DNA of 64,000 nt from positions 496,001 to 560,000 of the forward strand of contig NZ_FORQ01000002.1 in the NCBI RefSeq assembly GCF_900114045.1, read 5' to 3'. Both the position numbers and the translations under genes were made by a program. The notes below the pieces were generated by a model. It searched no databases and was not told the DNA's origin. It saw nothing but the letters and a program-made list of their open reading frames with translations. Shown here one piece after another: positions 34,669-43,029 of the stretch. Positions within the stretch are counted from its first letter, which is position 1. The number at the start of each line of letters is the position of its first letter. Origin of the DNA: Kaistella treverensis (GTDB lineage: Bacteria > Bacteroidota > Bacteroidia > Flavobacteriales > Weeksellaceae).

Positions 34669-35523
34669 ATGCTATTCACCGTTTTCACTCCAACTTATAA
34701 TCGCGGTTACTTATTAGACCGGCTTTTTCAGAGTCTATCGAGGCAAACTGTTCGTAATTTTGATTGGTTAATTGTTGATGACGGTTCGACTGATAATACG
34801 GAAGAATTAGTTACTCATTTTATCGAGAGAGCAGATTTCCCTATTCGGTACATGAAACAGAAAAATCAGGGTAAACATATCGCTATTAATTGCGCAATGA
34901 ATAATGCCGCAGGAAAATATTTTATAACCATAGACAGTGATGATTTTCTAGCGAATAACTGTTTAGAAATTTGCCAACTTCTTTCTATAGAAACTGAAAC
35001 TGAAAAGTCTGGTGGCTTCACATTTATTCATGCGCCTGAAGAAATGTTTTCAGAAGGGAACACGGATGACATTAAAAAATGGACGCAGTATAATACATAT
35101 CAATGGGATTTCGCGGGTGAGATGGTTTATGTTTTTAAACTTGAAGTGATTAAAAAATATCCTTTTCCCGTATTTGAAAACGAAAACTTTTGTCAGGAAA
35201 GTGTGCAAATAATTCCTATTATTAGGAATTACAAAATCCTTTTTACTAACCATACTTTAGCATTTGGAAATTATCTGGAAGATGGGTTAAGCCAAAATTT
35301 ATACGCGAGATTGCTGGAAAATCCACGCTACGCGATGCTGTCTTTTCGAATTAAATTAAGCGTTGCGAAAACGAGAGAGGATGCAAAATTGCTCGCAAGA
35401 AACTATTGGGACATTGCTTTAAAAACTAAATCAATTTCCTGGAAGCAAAAGATCCAAGGTTTTCCAGGGCGTTGGTCGATCATTATTTTATGGGAAAAAT
35501 TGCTGAAAAGATTTAATGGTTGA
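34669..35523 (+). CDS. Glycosyltransferase family 2 (reverse-oriented within the locus)
   Basis: 284 residues. GT2 signatures: FTVFTPTYNRGYLLDRLFQS, WLIVDDGSTDNTEELV near residue 35, FITIDSDDFLANNC near residue 85. Similar to GT2 enzymes of capsule and O-antigen loci. It is the second rightward gene in this otherwise leftward locus. Its 3' end overlaps the end of the convergent GT2 at 35513 by 11 nt. Confidence 0.88.
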   Translation: MLFTVFTPTYNRGYLLDRLFQSLSRQTVRNFDWLIVDDGSTDNTEELVTHFIERADFPIRYMKQKNQGKHIAINCAMNNAAGKYFITIDSDDFLANNCLEICQLLSIETETEKSGGFTFIHAPEEMFSEGNTDDIKKWTQYNTYQWDFAGEMVYVFKLEVIKKYPFPVFENENFCQESVQIIPIIRNYKILFTNHTLAFGNYLEDGLSQNLYARLLENPRYAMLSFRIKLSVAKTREDAKLLARNYWDIALKTKSISWKQKIQGFPGRWSIIILWEKLLKRFNG

Positions 35524-36418
35524 ACCGATTATCTTGTATTATTTGGATCGTTTTTAGTCCTATTTTACGGAACATAAAAATAAAAAAGAGCAACGTTTTA
35601 AGATTGTCCCGACTGAAATATCTTAAATTTCTATAGGCTTTTTTTAAAATTAAAATTTTCTCGTCGATTGTAAAGTATTCGCCGTAATTGGCAATAATAT
35701 AACGGTTAAAGAGGTAAATTCCTTCTTTTTTACGATAATCTAATCCATTGTCATTCCGGGAAGAAAGATGTTCTTTTGAAATTCTAACACGAACCACAGC
35801 ATCATTAATACTGAAAATATTAGCCATATCCGGAAATTCTAACCAAGCCACATTATCGCTACCAAATGCTACAGGAAAATCTTTGAATCCATGTTTTTCA
35901 TAGGCAGATCTACAAAAAATATGCTCCGTTAAAGTACTCCTTCCGTTTCCTTGCAGCGTCCTGATGTAAGATGTGCCCGCTTTTTCAATTTCGGGATTTA
36001 AAAAAATTTTAGACGTCTTTTCTCCGTCTTCATTAATGAGTTGAGAAGCAAACCTGATCACTTTTATTTTTAAATCTTCTACCGTTTTCAAATGTTTGTA
36101 AAATTGTTCCACAACATTTTCACCCAAAACGTCGTCATCACCCAAAATCATGATCCAATCTTCATTTGCAGAAAGAGCGATGCATCGATCCCATTGTTGA
36201 GCAAGACTTTGCGCGCCTAAATTTTTATTAAATTTTTGATATTGAAAGTTTAAATCGGTAGAAAATTCGAGTAATAAATCTTCAATTTGGTCGGGACTAT
36301 TGTCATTACCAACGTATACCGAAAAATTTCGGTTTGACTGGTTTTTTAAAGATTCCAGCGTCCACCGAAAGTATTTTTCTTTGTAAAAAGGAATTATAAT
36401 CGCGAGCTTGTTTTCCAT
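35513..36418 (-). CDS. Glycosyltransferase family 2
   Basis: 301 residues from the ATG at 36418 (MENKLAIIIPF); an in-frame ATG/near-start five codons upstream exists but adds no family sequence. GT2 features: LAIIIPFYKEKYFRWTLESL, VYVGNDNSPDQIEDLL near residue 35 and the DXD-type MILGDDDVLGENV near residue 92. The GNGRSTLTEHIF region is a plausible acceptor loop. It begins 48 nt after the Wzt-like ABC gene on the same strand and is the last gene of the export-linked leftward block. Confidence 0.88.
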   Translation of the reverse strand: MENKLAIIIPFYKEKYFRWTLESLKNQSNRNFSVYVGNDNSPDQIEDLLLEFSTDLNFQYQKFNKNLGAQSLAQQWDRCIALSANEDWIMILGDDDVLGENVVEQFYKHLKTVEDLKIKVIRFASQLINEDGEKTSKIFLNPEIEKAGTSYIRTLQGNGRSTLTEHIFCRSAYEKHGFKDFPVAFGSDNVAWLEFPDMANIFSINDAVVRVRISKEHLSSRNDNGLDYRKKEGIYLFNRYIIANYGEYFTIDEKILILKKAYRNLRYFSRDNLKTLLFFIFMFRKIGLKTIQIIQDNRFNH

Positions 36419-36466
36419 CAGCTTATCGTGCAAAAAATGGGAGGTAAAATGGTGTTTTTTTTAATT

Positions 36467-37729
36467 TTAAACTTCTTCTTTTACCACTGCTTCTAACGGT
36501 AAATGGAAAAAACCGCCGGGTTCGCTGCCTGCGATATCACCAAACGTATGATCCACCACATTTACGCTGAAGCGCACATAATCGCGGTCATGGTGGATGT
36601 AGCGGTTTTTCGGAATATCGATGCGGAAACCTAAAATAAAATCGGTGTTAGAAAGTGTAAATTCCGGGATTTCAATTTCCAGAAAATAATCTCCGGCCAC
36701 GCGTCTTGTAAGCGGAAATGCGCTGTTTAAAATAACGATCTCTTCAGCAGATTTTAACGTTAAAACCAGGCGGTAATTGCTGTTGTCCAGAGGCTTATTA
36801 TTTCGCAGATCAATCCGGCAAATTAGTGGTTTTTGGTTTGAAAATCCGAGCGGGCTGTTCTGGATAATTTCAACTTTTTTAATTTCAATAGTAGAATTGG
36901 CATCGATGAGCGAACCTTCCCATTTGCTCGTGGTGCTTTCATAATTCAAACGCGTGTAAGAGGTAATAATATCATCGGTACTGCCGACTCCGAGCAAATT
37001 TCCATTTGAAAGGAGCAATGCCTTTTTTGTTAATTCTTTCACAGCAGCCATATTATGGCTTACAAACAAAACCGTTCTACCTTCCCCTTTGCTGATATTT
37101 CCCATTTTTCCGAGACATTTTTTCTGAAATTCGGCATCGCCAACGGCTAAAACTTCATCTACGATTAAAATTTCGGATTCCAAATGCGCCGCAACTGCAA
37201 AGGCTAAACGCACGTACATTCCTGAAGAATATCTTTTTACAGGCGTATCAATATACCTTTCAACACCTGAAAAATCAACAATTTCATCGAATTTTCTTTT
37301 AATTTCGCGGCGTGTCATGCCGAGAATTGCGCCATTTAAATATATGTTTTCGCGGCCGGTCATTTCCGGGTGAAAGCCGGTACCGACTTCCAGCAGCGAA
37401 GCAATTCGTCCGTTGGTGTAGATTTTTCCGGTGGTGGGTTTGGTGACTTTACTCAGCAGTTTCAGCAATGTAGATTTTCCAGCGCCATTTTTACCAATAA
37501 TTCCGACTGCGTCACCTTGTTCAATTTCGAAATTAATGTCGCGCAGAGACCAAACATACTCGCTATCGGCTTTCGCCGCTCGATCATTAGCTTCACCAAT
37601 TTTCAGGTATGGGTTTTCTTTTCCACGGATTTCATGCCAAAATCGGTTTAGATCATGGGAAAGTGTGCCAGTGCCGACTTGACCGAGGCGGTATTGTTTT
37701 GATATATTTTCGGCTTTTAATGCAAGCAT
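36467..37729 (-). CDS. ABC transporter ATP-binding protein for polysaccharide export (Wzt type)
   Basis: 420 residues. ATPase domain (about 1-250): Walker A GIIGKNGAGKSTLLKLL, signature YSSGMYVRLAFAVAAHL and Walker B ILIVDEVLAVGD, all intact. A C-terminal domain of about 165 residues (255-420) matches in position and length the Wzt carbohydrate-binding domain, which in O9a-type systems recognises the capped end of the finished glycan. Together with the permease next to it, it pumps lipid-linked polysaccharide to the periplasm. The C-terminal domain hints at a recognised terminal modification of the chain (inference). Confidence 0.93.
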   Translation of the reverse strand: MLALKAENISKQYRLGQVGTGTLSHDLNRFWHEIRGKENPYLKIGEANDRAAKADSEYVWSLRDINFEIEQGDAVGIIGKNGAGKSTLLKLLSKVTKPTTGKIYTNGRIASLLEVGTGFHPEMTGRENIYLNGAILGMTRREIKRKFDEIVDFSGVERYIDTPVKRYSSGMYVRLAFAVAAHLESEILIVDEVLAVGDAEFQKKCLGKMGNISKGEGRTVLFVSHNMAAVKELTKKALLLSNGNLLGVGSTDDIITSYTRLNYESTTSKWEGSLIDANSTIEIKKVEIIQNSPLGFSNQKPLICRIDLRNNKPLDNSNYRLVLTLKSAEEIVILNSAFPLTRRVAGDYFLEIEIPEFTLSNTDFILGFRIDIPKNRYIHHDRDYVRFSVNVVDHTFGDIAGSEPGGFFHLPLEAVVKEEV

Positions 37730-37771
37730 GAGATTAAATTTTTGCGGGGCTTTTTCGGGTTTTTTTAATTT

Positions 37772-38620
37772 TTAAACGGTGTCCATAAAACCTTTTTCCA
37801 CTTTATTGAAAATGAGGGTTCCCACAGCCAAAAGGAAAAAAATGATTACGGTACTGATGAGCAACATGGGACCGGAAAATTCACCAACGCCCATCCAGCC
37901 GTATTTAAAACATTCAAAAATTCCGGATAAAGGATTGTAATACGCGATGGCTTTAAATCTTTCAGGCAAGGCGGAAAGCGGATAAATTACGGGTGTAACA
38001 TACATAAATAAGCTAACGCCAAAACCTAAAAGCATCTGCACATCCCGGTACTTTGTGGTTAGCGAGGAAAATATCATTCCCATTCCAAGGGCAAAAGCCG
38101 CCATTAGTAATATTAAAAAAGGGGTTGCCAGAATCCAAATATTTGGCTGCACGGCGCCCTGAAAATAATAGTATAAAAAAACGGCGATAAAAAGCAGCAT
38201 TTGTACACCGAAACGCATCAGATTTGAAATCACAATAGTGAGCGGCATCACAAGGCGTGGAAAATAAACTTTACCGAAAATTCCGGCGTTGCTGGTGAAA
38301 ACATTGGAAGCGCTCGTTAGACAGGTGGAAAAATAATTCCATAAAGTAACGCCCGCGAGGTAAAACAAAATTTTCGGCGCGCCGTCCGTAGATAAATTCG
38401 CAATGTTTCCGAAAACGACGAGGTAAACAACAGTGGTGAAAATTGGATTGATGAAAAACCAAATCGGTCCTAAAATGGTCTGCTTGAAACTGGAAATAAA
38501 ATCCCGTTTCACAAACATATACACCAAGTCTTTGTAGCGCCAAACTTCCTTTAATTTAAGGTCAAAAAGCGAATGGCTGGATTCGATGGTTTCCGTCCAG
38601 GTTTGCTGAGGTTCTGTCAT
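37772..38620 (-). CDS. ABC-2 type permease for polysaccharide export (Wzm type)
   Basis: 282 residues with six predicted membrane helices after a cytoplasmic N-terminus containing VWRYKDLVYMFVKRDFIS, a typical start of Wzm/KpsM-like permeases. FKQTILGPIWFFINP, FGKVYFPRLVMPL and YNPLSGIFECFKYGWMG are characteristic. It pairs with the ATP-binding protein encoded 42 nt downstream. Its presence, and the absence of Wzx/Wzy in the window, points to ABC-dependent export. Confidence 0.93.
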   Translation of the reverse strand: MTEPQQTWTETIESSHSLFDLKLKEVWRYKDLVYMFVKRDFISSFKQTILGPIWFFINPIFTTVVYLVVFGNIANLSTDGAPKILFYLAGVTLWNYFSTCLTSASNVFTSNAGIFGKVYFPRLVMPLTIVISNLMRFGVQMLLFIAVFLYYYFQGAVQPNIWILATPFLILLMAAFALGMGMIFSSLTTKYRDVQMLLGFGVSLFMYVTPVIYPLSALPERFKAIAYYNPLSGIFECFKYGWMGVGEFSGPMLLISTVIIFFLLAVGTLIFNKVEKGFMDTV

Positions 38621-38651
38621 TTGCGTAAATAATAATTAAAAATAAGACAAT

Positions 38652-39629
38652 TTACCGGAATTTTCCAAGTTCCGTTCGTGCTAATAAAAGCGAGGTAAGA
38701 AAAATCGGTACGTAAAGCCGGATTTCATATAAAATTCCGCTGTAAAAACAAACGTATACATAAGGAAGAGATAACGCATGAAAAACCAAAATCGCACGAA
38801 CCGCTTTTTTATCTTTCGCAAGAAAAAGGCTCAACGATAGAAACATAATCCATAAAATAATGCCTAAAAAGTTTTTCGGTTGTGAAAGATTTTGTGAAAG
38901 CAAATTTCCGTCTGTAGTCGTGAAATCTTGATGTAAAACTCGAATGCCGACATACGCGATTAAAAACATTAAAACCAGAAAAGAAACGGGCAAAAAAGCC
39001 TCTTTTTTAAATTTGTACTGCGTAAATAAAAGTGTTGCTGCCAGGGAAATTGATAGCGCCGAGGATTCTCGAATTAAAGTGGAAATTAGCAGAATAATTC
39101 CTAAAATAATCAGCGTTGAAAAATCCAATTTTTTAACATATTTCAACAGGAAATAATAAAAGAGCAACAGCAAAAAATAACTCGCGACATCGTACGGTAC
39201 AATTACAAACTGCGAAATGCAAATAGTAAAGATGGCGACAACGGTAATTAATATTTTCTCGGAATTGATGGCGACAAAATTCTTGGCTTCCATGATTAAA
39301 ACCAAAAAAAAGGCGCTTAAAGCAAGGAACAAAGTATTGACCATATAAAAAGCCAGAAACATGCGCGGTTCCGCGGATTTATCCAGGAATTTAAGTTTAA
39401 ATATTTGATAATCAATTTTAAAAGTTCCCAGAAAATCATAAATCCAAAGCAGCAAATATGAGCTTAAAATCCGATACTGATAAATGCCAGACTGAAACTG
39501 TTCCTGAAAATTCTGGTGATTGAAAATCGTGGAAGAATAGCTGTTTACAAAACCAAAATAAACAAAAGTGCTTACCGTAAAAGCAAGCAGAACTGCAAAA
39601 CTCAACCTAAAAAATAAAGGTATTTTCAA
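38652..39629 (-). CDS. Polytopic membrane protein of the polysaccharide locus
   Basis: 325 residues, not assigned to a family. About nine hydrophobic segments spread over the whole length. Polar residues kept between helices include YQYRILSSYLL (near 50), VPYDVASYFLLLLFYYF (near 150), LIRESSALSISLAA (near 185) and YEIRLYVPIFL (near 305). Such embedded Arg/Glu/Asp patterns recall polyprenyl-phosphate-sugar-dependent GT-C enzymes, but I cannot confirm it. It lies 14 nt from ugd and 31 nt from wzm, so it is part of the export operon. Confidence 0.7.
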   Translation of the reverse strand: MKIPLFFRLSFAVLLAFTVSTFVYFGFVNSYSSTIFNHQNFQEQFQSGIYQYRILSSYLLLWIYDFLGTFKIDYQIFKLKFLDKSAEPRMFLAFYMVNTLFLALSAFFLVLIMEAKNFVAINSEKILITVVAIFTICISQFVIVPYDVASYFLLLLFYYFLLKYVKKLDFSTLIILGIILLISTLIRESSALSISLAATLLFTQYKFKKEAFLPVSFLVLMFLIAYVGIRVLHQDFTTTDGNLLSQNLSQPKNFLGIILWIMFLSLSLFLAKDKKAVRAILVFHALSLPYVYVCFYSGILYEIRLYVPIFLTSLLLARTELGKFR

Positions 39630-39643
39630 GCGTTTTTTTTAAA

Positions 39644-40951
39644 TTAGCTAATCGTGCGGCGCCCGATCGATTTGTAATGGAAACCGGAGTCTTCTACCTG
39701 CTCCAGCGCAAACATATTCCGGCCGTCGAAAATTACTTTTTGATTCATTTTCGAAGCCATCAAATCGAAATTGGGGTTTTTAAATTCGCTCCATTCGGTT
39801 GCGATTAACAGACAATCGGCATCCTGCAAAGCGGAATACATATCTGGCGCGTACGAAATTTGGTCACCCAAAATCCTGCGCACGTTATCTTCAGCAATTG
39901 CATCGTATGCGGTAATTTTCGCCCCTTTTTCGAGCAAAATTTTAATATTATCCAATGAAGAAGCTTCGCGAATATCGTCGGTGTTTGCTTTAAAAGCAAG
40001 GCCCCAAAGTGCAATTTTTTTACCGGCTAAACTGCCGAAAAATTTCTCAATTTCTGAAACTAAATTTACTTTCTGATTTTTATTTACTTCTTCAGTAGCT
40101 TCCAAAATCTGAAAATCAAAACCTTCCTGCTTCCCGGATTTAATTAAAGCTTTTACATCTTTCGGAAAACAGCTGCCGCCGTAACCAATACCGGGGAAAA
40201 GAAAACGATGACCAATGCGGTCATCAGAACCCATTCCGAGACGAACTTTATCAACGTCGGCGCCCACTTTTTCGCAGTAATTCGCAATTTCGTTCATAAA
40301 GGTGATTTTCACCGCCAGAAAGGAATTTGCCGCATACTTGGTTAATTCCGAGGATTTTTCATCCATGAAAATAATCGGGATTCCCGTGTTGGTGAACGGC
40401 TGATAGATTTTAGCCATAATTTCCTGAGCACGCTCAGATTCTGTTCCAACGATCACACGTGCAGGATTCATGGAATCTTCCACGGCGAAACCTTCACGCA
40501 AAAATTCAGGGTTGGAAACTACATCAAATTCGATATTGGTGTGCGCTGAAATGGTTTCGCGAACTTTATCAGCGGTACCCACTGGGACGGTGGATTTATT
40601 GACAATGATTTTGTATTCCGTTAGCATTTCACCAATTTGCGTTGCGACAGAAAGTACGTAGGATAAATCTGCGGAACCATCTTCGCCGGGCGGCGTGGGT
40701 AGTGCTAAATAAATGACGTCACTTTCGTTAAGTGCTTCGCGGAGATCGGTGGTGAAAAACAAGCGCTGCGCCTGGATGTTCCGGAGAAACATTTCTTCCA
40801 AACCCGGCTCGTAAATCGGGACAATTCCCTTTTTCATCTGCTCGACTTTTTTAGAATCGATATCCACGCAATAAACCGTATTACCCAATTCTGCCAAAGT
40901 AGTTCCGGTAACCAAACCTACATAACCTGTCCCAACGATCGTTATATTCAC
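39644..40951 (-). CDS. UDP-glucose 6-dehydrogenase
   Basis: 435 residues. Oxidises UDP-glucose to UDP-glucuronate with two NAD+. N-terminal Rossmann GTGYVGLVTGTTLAELG, the NPEFLREGFAVED substrate loop, and the catalytic cysteine in GYGGSCFPKDVKAL (near residue 260) are all intact, and a C-terminal NAD/UDP domain begins ALWGLAFKANTDDIREAS. It supplies uronic-acid precursor for the polysaccharide. First gene of the leftward locus, with an exact -7 box 24 nt upstream. UDP-ManNAc dehydrogenase is a less likely alternative, since the sequence follows the Ugd/TuaD pattern. Confidence 0.94.
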   Translation of the reverse strand: MNITIVGTGYVGLVTGTTLAELGNTVYCVDIDSKKVEQMKKGIVPIYEPGLEEMFLRNIQAQRLFFTTDLREALNESDVIYLALPTPPGEDGSADLSYVLSVATQIGEMLTEYKIIVNKSTVPVGTADKVRETISAHTNIEFDVVSNPEFLREGFAVEDSMNPARVIVGTESERAQEIMAKIYQPFTNTGIPIIFMDEKSSELTKYAANSFLAVKITFMNEIANYCEKVGADVDKVRLGMGSDDRIGHRFLFPGIGYGGSCFPKDVKALIKSGKQEGFDFQILEATEEVNKNQKVNLVSEIEKFFGSLAGKKIALWGLAFKANTDDIREASSLDNIKILLEKGAKITAYDAIAEDNVRRILGDQISYAPDMYSALQDADCLLIATEWSEFKNPNFDLMASKMNQKVIFDGRNMFALEQVEDSGFHYKSIGRRTIS

Positions 40952-40975
40952 AATTTATTTTCTAATTAATGGCTA

Positions 40976-40983
40976 CAAATATA
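40976..40983 (-). promoter_or_regulatory. -7 promoter box TATATTTG of the polysaccharide locus (ugd)
   Basis: Exact TAnnTTTG on the minus strand, 24 nt before the ugd ATG, divergent from the rimP promoter 77 bp away. -33 element unclear. Confidence 0.65.
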
Positions 40984-41036
40984 AGAATTTAATGGCCGGA
41001 TTTTGAGCTGAATATAAATCAATAAAGCTCAACTTT

Positions 41037-41067
41037 TTTGTAATTATACTAAAATATTGTATATTTG
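41037..41067 (+). promoter_or_regulatory. Strong promoter of the rimP-nusA-infB operon
   Basis: TTTG (41037-41040), 19-nt spacer, TATATTTG (41060-41067): full match to the Bacteroidota TTTG-N19-TAnnTTTG promoter consensus. Predicted start of transcription near 41073, giving a leader of about 70 nt. Confidence 0.85.
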
Positions 41068-41089
41068 CCACGGATTTACGTAAATAAAA

Positions 41090-41125
41090 ATGAAAAGGCC
41101 TTCGGAAGAATGCCTTTTTTCGTAA
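41090..41125 (+). CDS. Possible 11-residue leader peptide in the rimP mRNA
   Basis: ATG at 41090 opens an 11-codon frame reading MKRPSEECLFS, ending in TAA at 41123-41125. It coincides with the terminator-like hairpin 41093-41118, so translation of it would cover the hairpin. No Shine-Dalgarno sequence; evidence is positional only. Its role, if any, would be regulatory. Confidence 0.3.
   Translation: MKRPSEECLFS
41093..41120 (+). terminator. Terminator-like hairpin in the rimP leader (possible attenuator)
   Basis: AAAAGGC (41093-41099) pairs with GCCTTTT (41112-41118); the loop contains a short CTTCGGAAG that can form an inner stem-loop. Six T follow (41115-41120). It lies between the promoter and the rimP ATG (41143), where an intrinsic terminator would need to be bypassed. 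Confidence 0.65.
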
Positions 41126-41142
41126 AAGTATTTTGAGAATTT

Positions 41143-41610
41143 ATGGACTTTAGAGCACAAATAGAGCAGCTTTTAAATGATTTTCTGGCACAAAGACCGG
41201 ATCTTTTTTTAATTGACATCACCTTTTCCGCCTCGGACCACATTCGTGTTATTTTAGATGGCGATCAGGGAGTTACGCTTCAGGATTGTCTGGATGCGAG
41301 CCGCGCTATTGAATTCAATATGGACCGCGAAGAGCATGATTTTTCACTTGAAGTGATGAGTGCCGGATTAAGTGCGCCGCTAAGTTCCGTAAGACAATAT
41401 CGAAAAAATATAGGCAGAAACCTCGAAATTTTTCTGAATGACGGAACTGAAATTGAAGGTGAACTTGCAAAAGTGGAAGAAGACCACATCACCATGATTT
41501 TGAAATACCGCAAGCCGAAAGAAATCGGTAAAGGAAAAGTGGACGTGGTGGAAAAGAAAAATATCCCGTATTCTGACATAAAAAAAGCACTGGTCGCAAT
41601 CCAGTTTTAA
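41143..41610 (+). CDS. rimP: Ribosome maturation factor RimP
   Basis: 155 residues. Assists 30S subunit maturation. Recognisable: LFLIDITFSASDHIRVILDGDQGVTLQDCLDASRAIE (the conserved core in several short pieces) and the second domain FSLEVMSAGLSAPLSS. First structural gene of the conserved rimP-nusA-infB operon. The 98-bp gap to nusA contains no visible terminator or promoter. Confidence 0.95.
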   Translation: MDFRAQIEQLLNDFLAQRPDLFLIDITFSASDHIRVILDGDQGVTLQDCLDASRAIEFNMDREEHDFSLEVMSAGLSAPLSSVRQYRKNIGRNLEIFLNDGTEIEGELAKVEEDHITMILKYRKPKEIGKGKVDVVEKKNIPYSDIKKALVAIQF

Positions 41611-41708
41611 ATATTTAAAGCTGAAGGTTTTTTAACCTTGCTTTAGCACAAATTATTATACAAAAGTTGAGAAACTTTTACCTTGAACTTTATACAAAAC
41701 ATAGATAA

Positions 41709-42956
41709 ATGGACGGTTTAGCATTGATTGAAGCATTTGGCGATTTCAAAGAAGATAAAAACATCAGCAAGATTGATCTGATGGCGATTATCGAAGATTC
41801 GTTGAAAACATTATTAAGAAAAAGATTTGATTCTGATGATCATTTTGATGTCATCGTGAATCCTGATAAAGGTGACTTTCAGATATTTTTGAACAAAACC
41901 ATCGTTGAAGACGAAATGTCTGAAGACGACGATTTGGAAATTGAGCTGGCGGAAGCTAAAAAAATTGATCCAACTTTCGAGGTTGGTGAAGATTTCACCG
42001 TTGAAATTCCCATCGAAAAACTGGGAAGAAGAAGTATTTTAACGCTGAAACAGATTTTGGCGACAAAACTTCAGGAGCACAATAATGCGGTTTTGTATGA
42101 TCAGTTCCGTGATAAAATCGGGGAAATCGTAATGGGTGAAGTTCATCATATCCGTCACAAACACGTAATTTTGCTTGATGACGATGATAATGAATTCATC
42201 ATGCCGAAAGAAAACCAAATACCGTCGGATTTCTTTAAAAAAGGTGAAAGCATTCGTGCAATTGTAGAAAGTGTAGATTTTAAAGGCGCAAAACCACAGA
42301 TTATCGTATCGCGGACTTTACCGGTATTTTTGGAAAAACTTTTGGAACTTGAGATTCCTGAAATCCAGGACGGAACGATAATTTTGAAAAAAGTGGTCCG
42401 TATACCCGGAGAAAAAGCGAAGATCGCTGTGGATGCTTATGATGACAGAATTGATCCTGTTGGTGCATGTGTTGGTGTGAAAGGTTCGCGTATTCACGGT
42501 GTGGTGAGAGAATTGAAAAATGAAAACATCGATGTAATCCAGTGGTCCAAAAACCCGGAAATTATGGTGAAAAGAGCGTTAGGAAATATCACCGTAAACA
42601 AGATTGAAATTAACGAAGATACCAACTACGCGTTGGTTTATACGCCAGTTGAGGAAATTTCGCGTGTAATCGGTAAACAAGGTCAAAACATCCGACTTGC
42701 TTCTTGGTTAAGCGGTTACGATATTGATGTTTACAGAGAAGCAAGCGAAGATGATGATGTTGAATTAAGAGAATTTGTAGGAACTGAAGAAGGTGATATC
42801 GAACAATGGATTATCGACGAGTTCCGAAAAGTTGGTTTAAATACAGCGAAAAGTGTACTTGGAAAAGAAACTGAAGCTTTGGTAAATCTTACAGATTTGG
42901 AGGAAGAAACCATCGAAGAGGTAAAAAGCATTTTAAAAGAAGAATTAGAAGACTAA
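41709..42956 (+). CDS. nusA: Transcription termination/antitermination factor NusA
   Basis: 415 residues, the short form usual in Bacteroidota (no C-terminal acidic repeats as in E. coli). N-terminal RNA polymerase-binding domain (1-130), S1 domain starting IGEIVMGEVHHIRHKHV (about 140), and two KH domains with GACVGVKGSRIHGVVREL (about 258) and VIGKQGQNIRLAS (about 320). It modulates pausing and termination. In E. coli NusA feeds back on its own operon leader, which makes the leader hairpin at 41093 interesting here. Confidence 0.97.
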   Translation: MDGLALIEAFGDFKEDKNISKIDLMAIIEDSLKTLLRKRFDSDDHFDVIVNPDKGDFQIFLNKTIVEDEMSEDDDLEIELAEAKKIDPTFEVGEDFTVEIPIEKLGRRSILTLKQILATKLQEHNNAVLYDQFRDKIGEIVMGEVHHIRHKHVILLDDDDNEFIMPKENQIPSDFFKKGESIRAIVESVDFKGAKPQIIVSRTLPVFLEKLLELEIPEIQDGTIILKKVVRIPGEKAKIAVDAYDDRIDPVGACVGVKGSRIHGVVRELKNENIDVIQWSKNPEIMVKRALGNITVNKIEINEDTNYALVYTPVEEISRVIGKQGQNIRLASWLSGYDIDVYREASEDDDVELREFVGTEEGDIEQWIIDEFRKVGLNTAKSVLGKETEALVNLTDLEEETIEEVKSILKEELED

Positions 42957-43029
42957 TTGTTCTTAAAAACCATCATAAAGTTAAAATAGGTTAACTTTAC
43001 AAAAAATTTAAATAAAGTATAAAGTATAC

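Noticed and set aside
26322-40951. Search for transposase or integrase genes bordering the polysaccharide locus
   Set aside because: None found in any frame, so no mobile element is called despite AT-rich composition.
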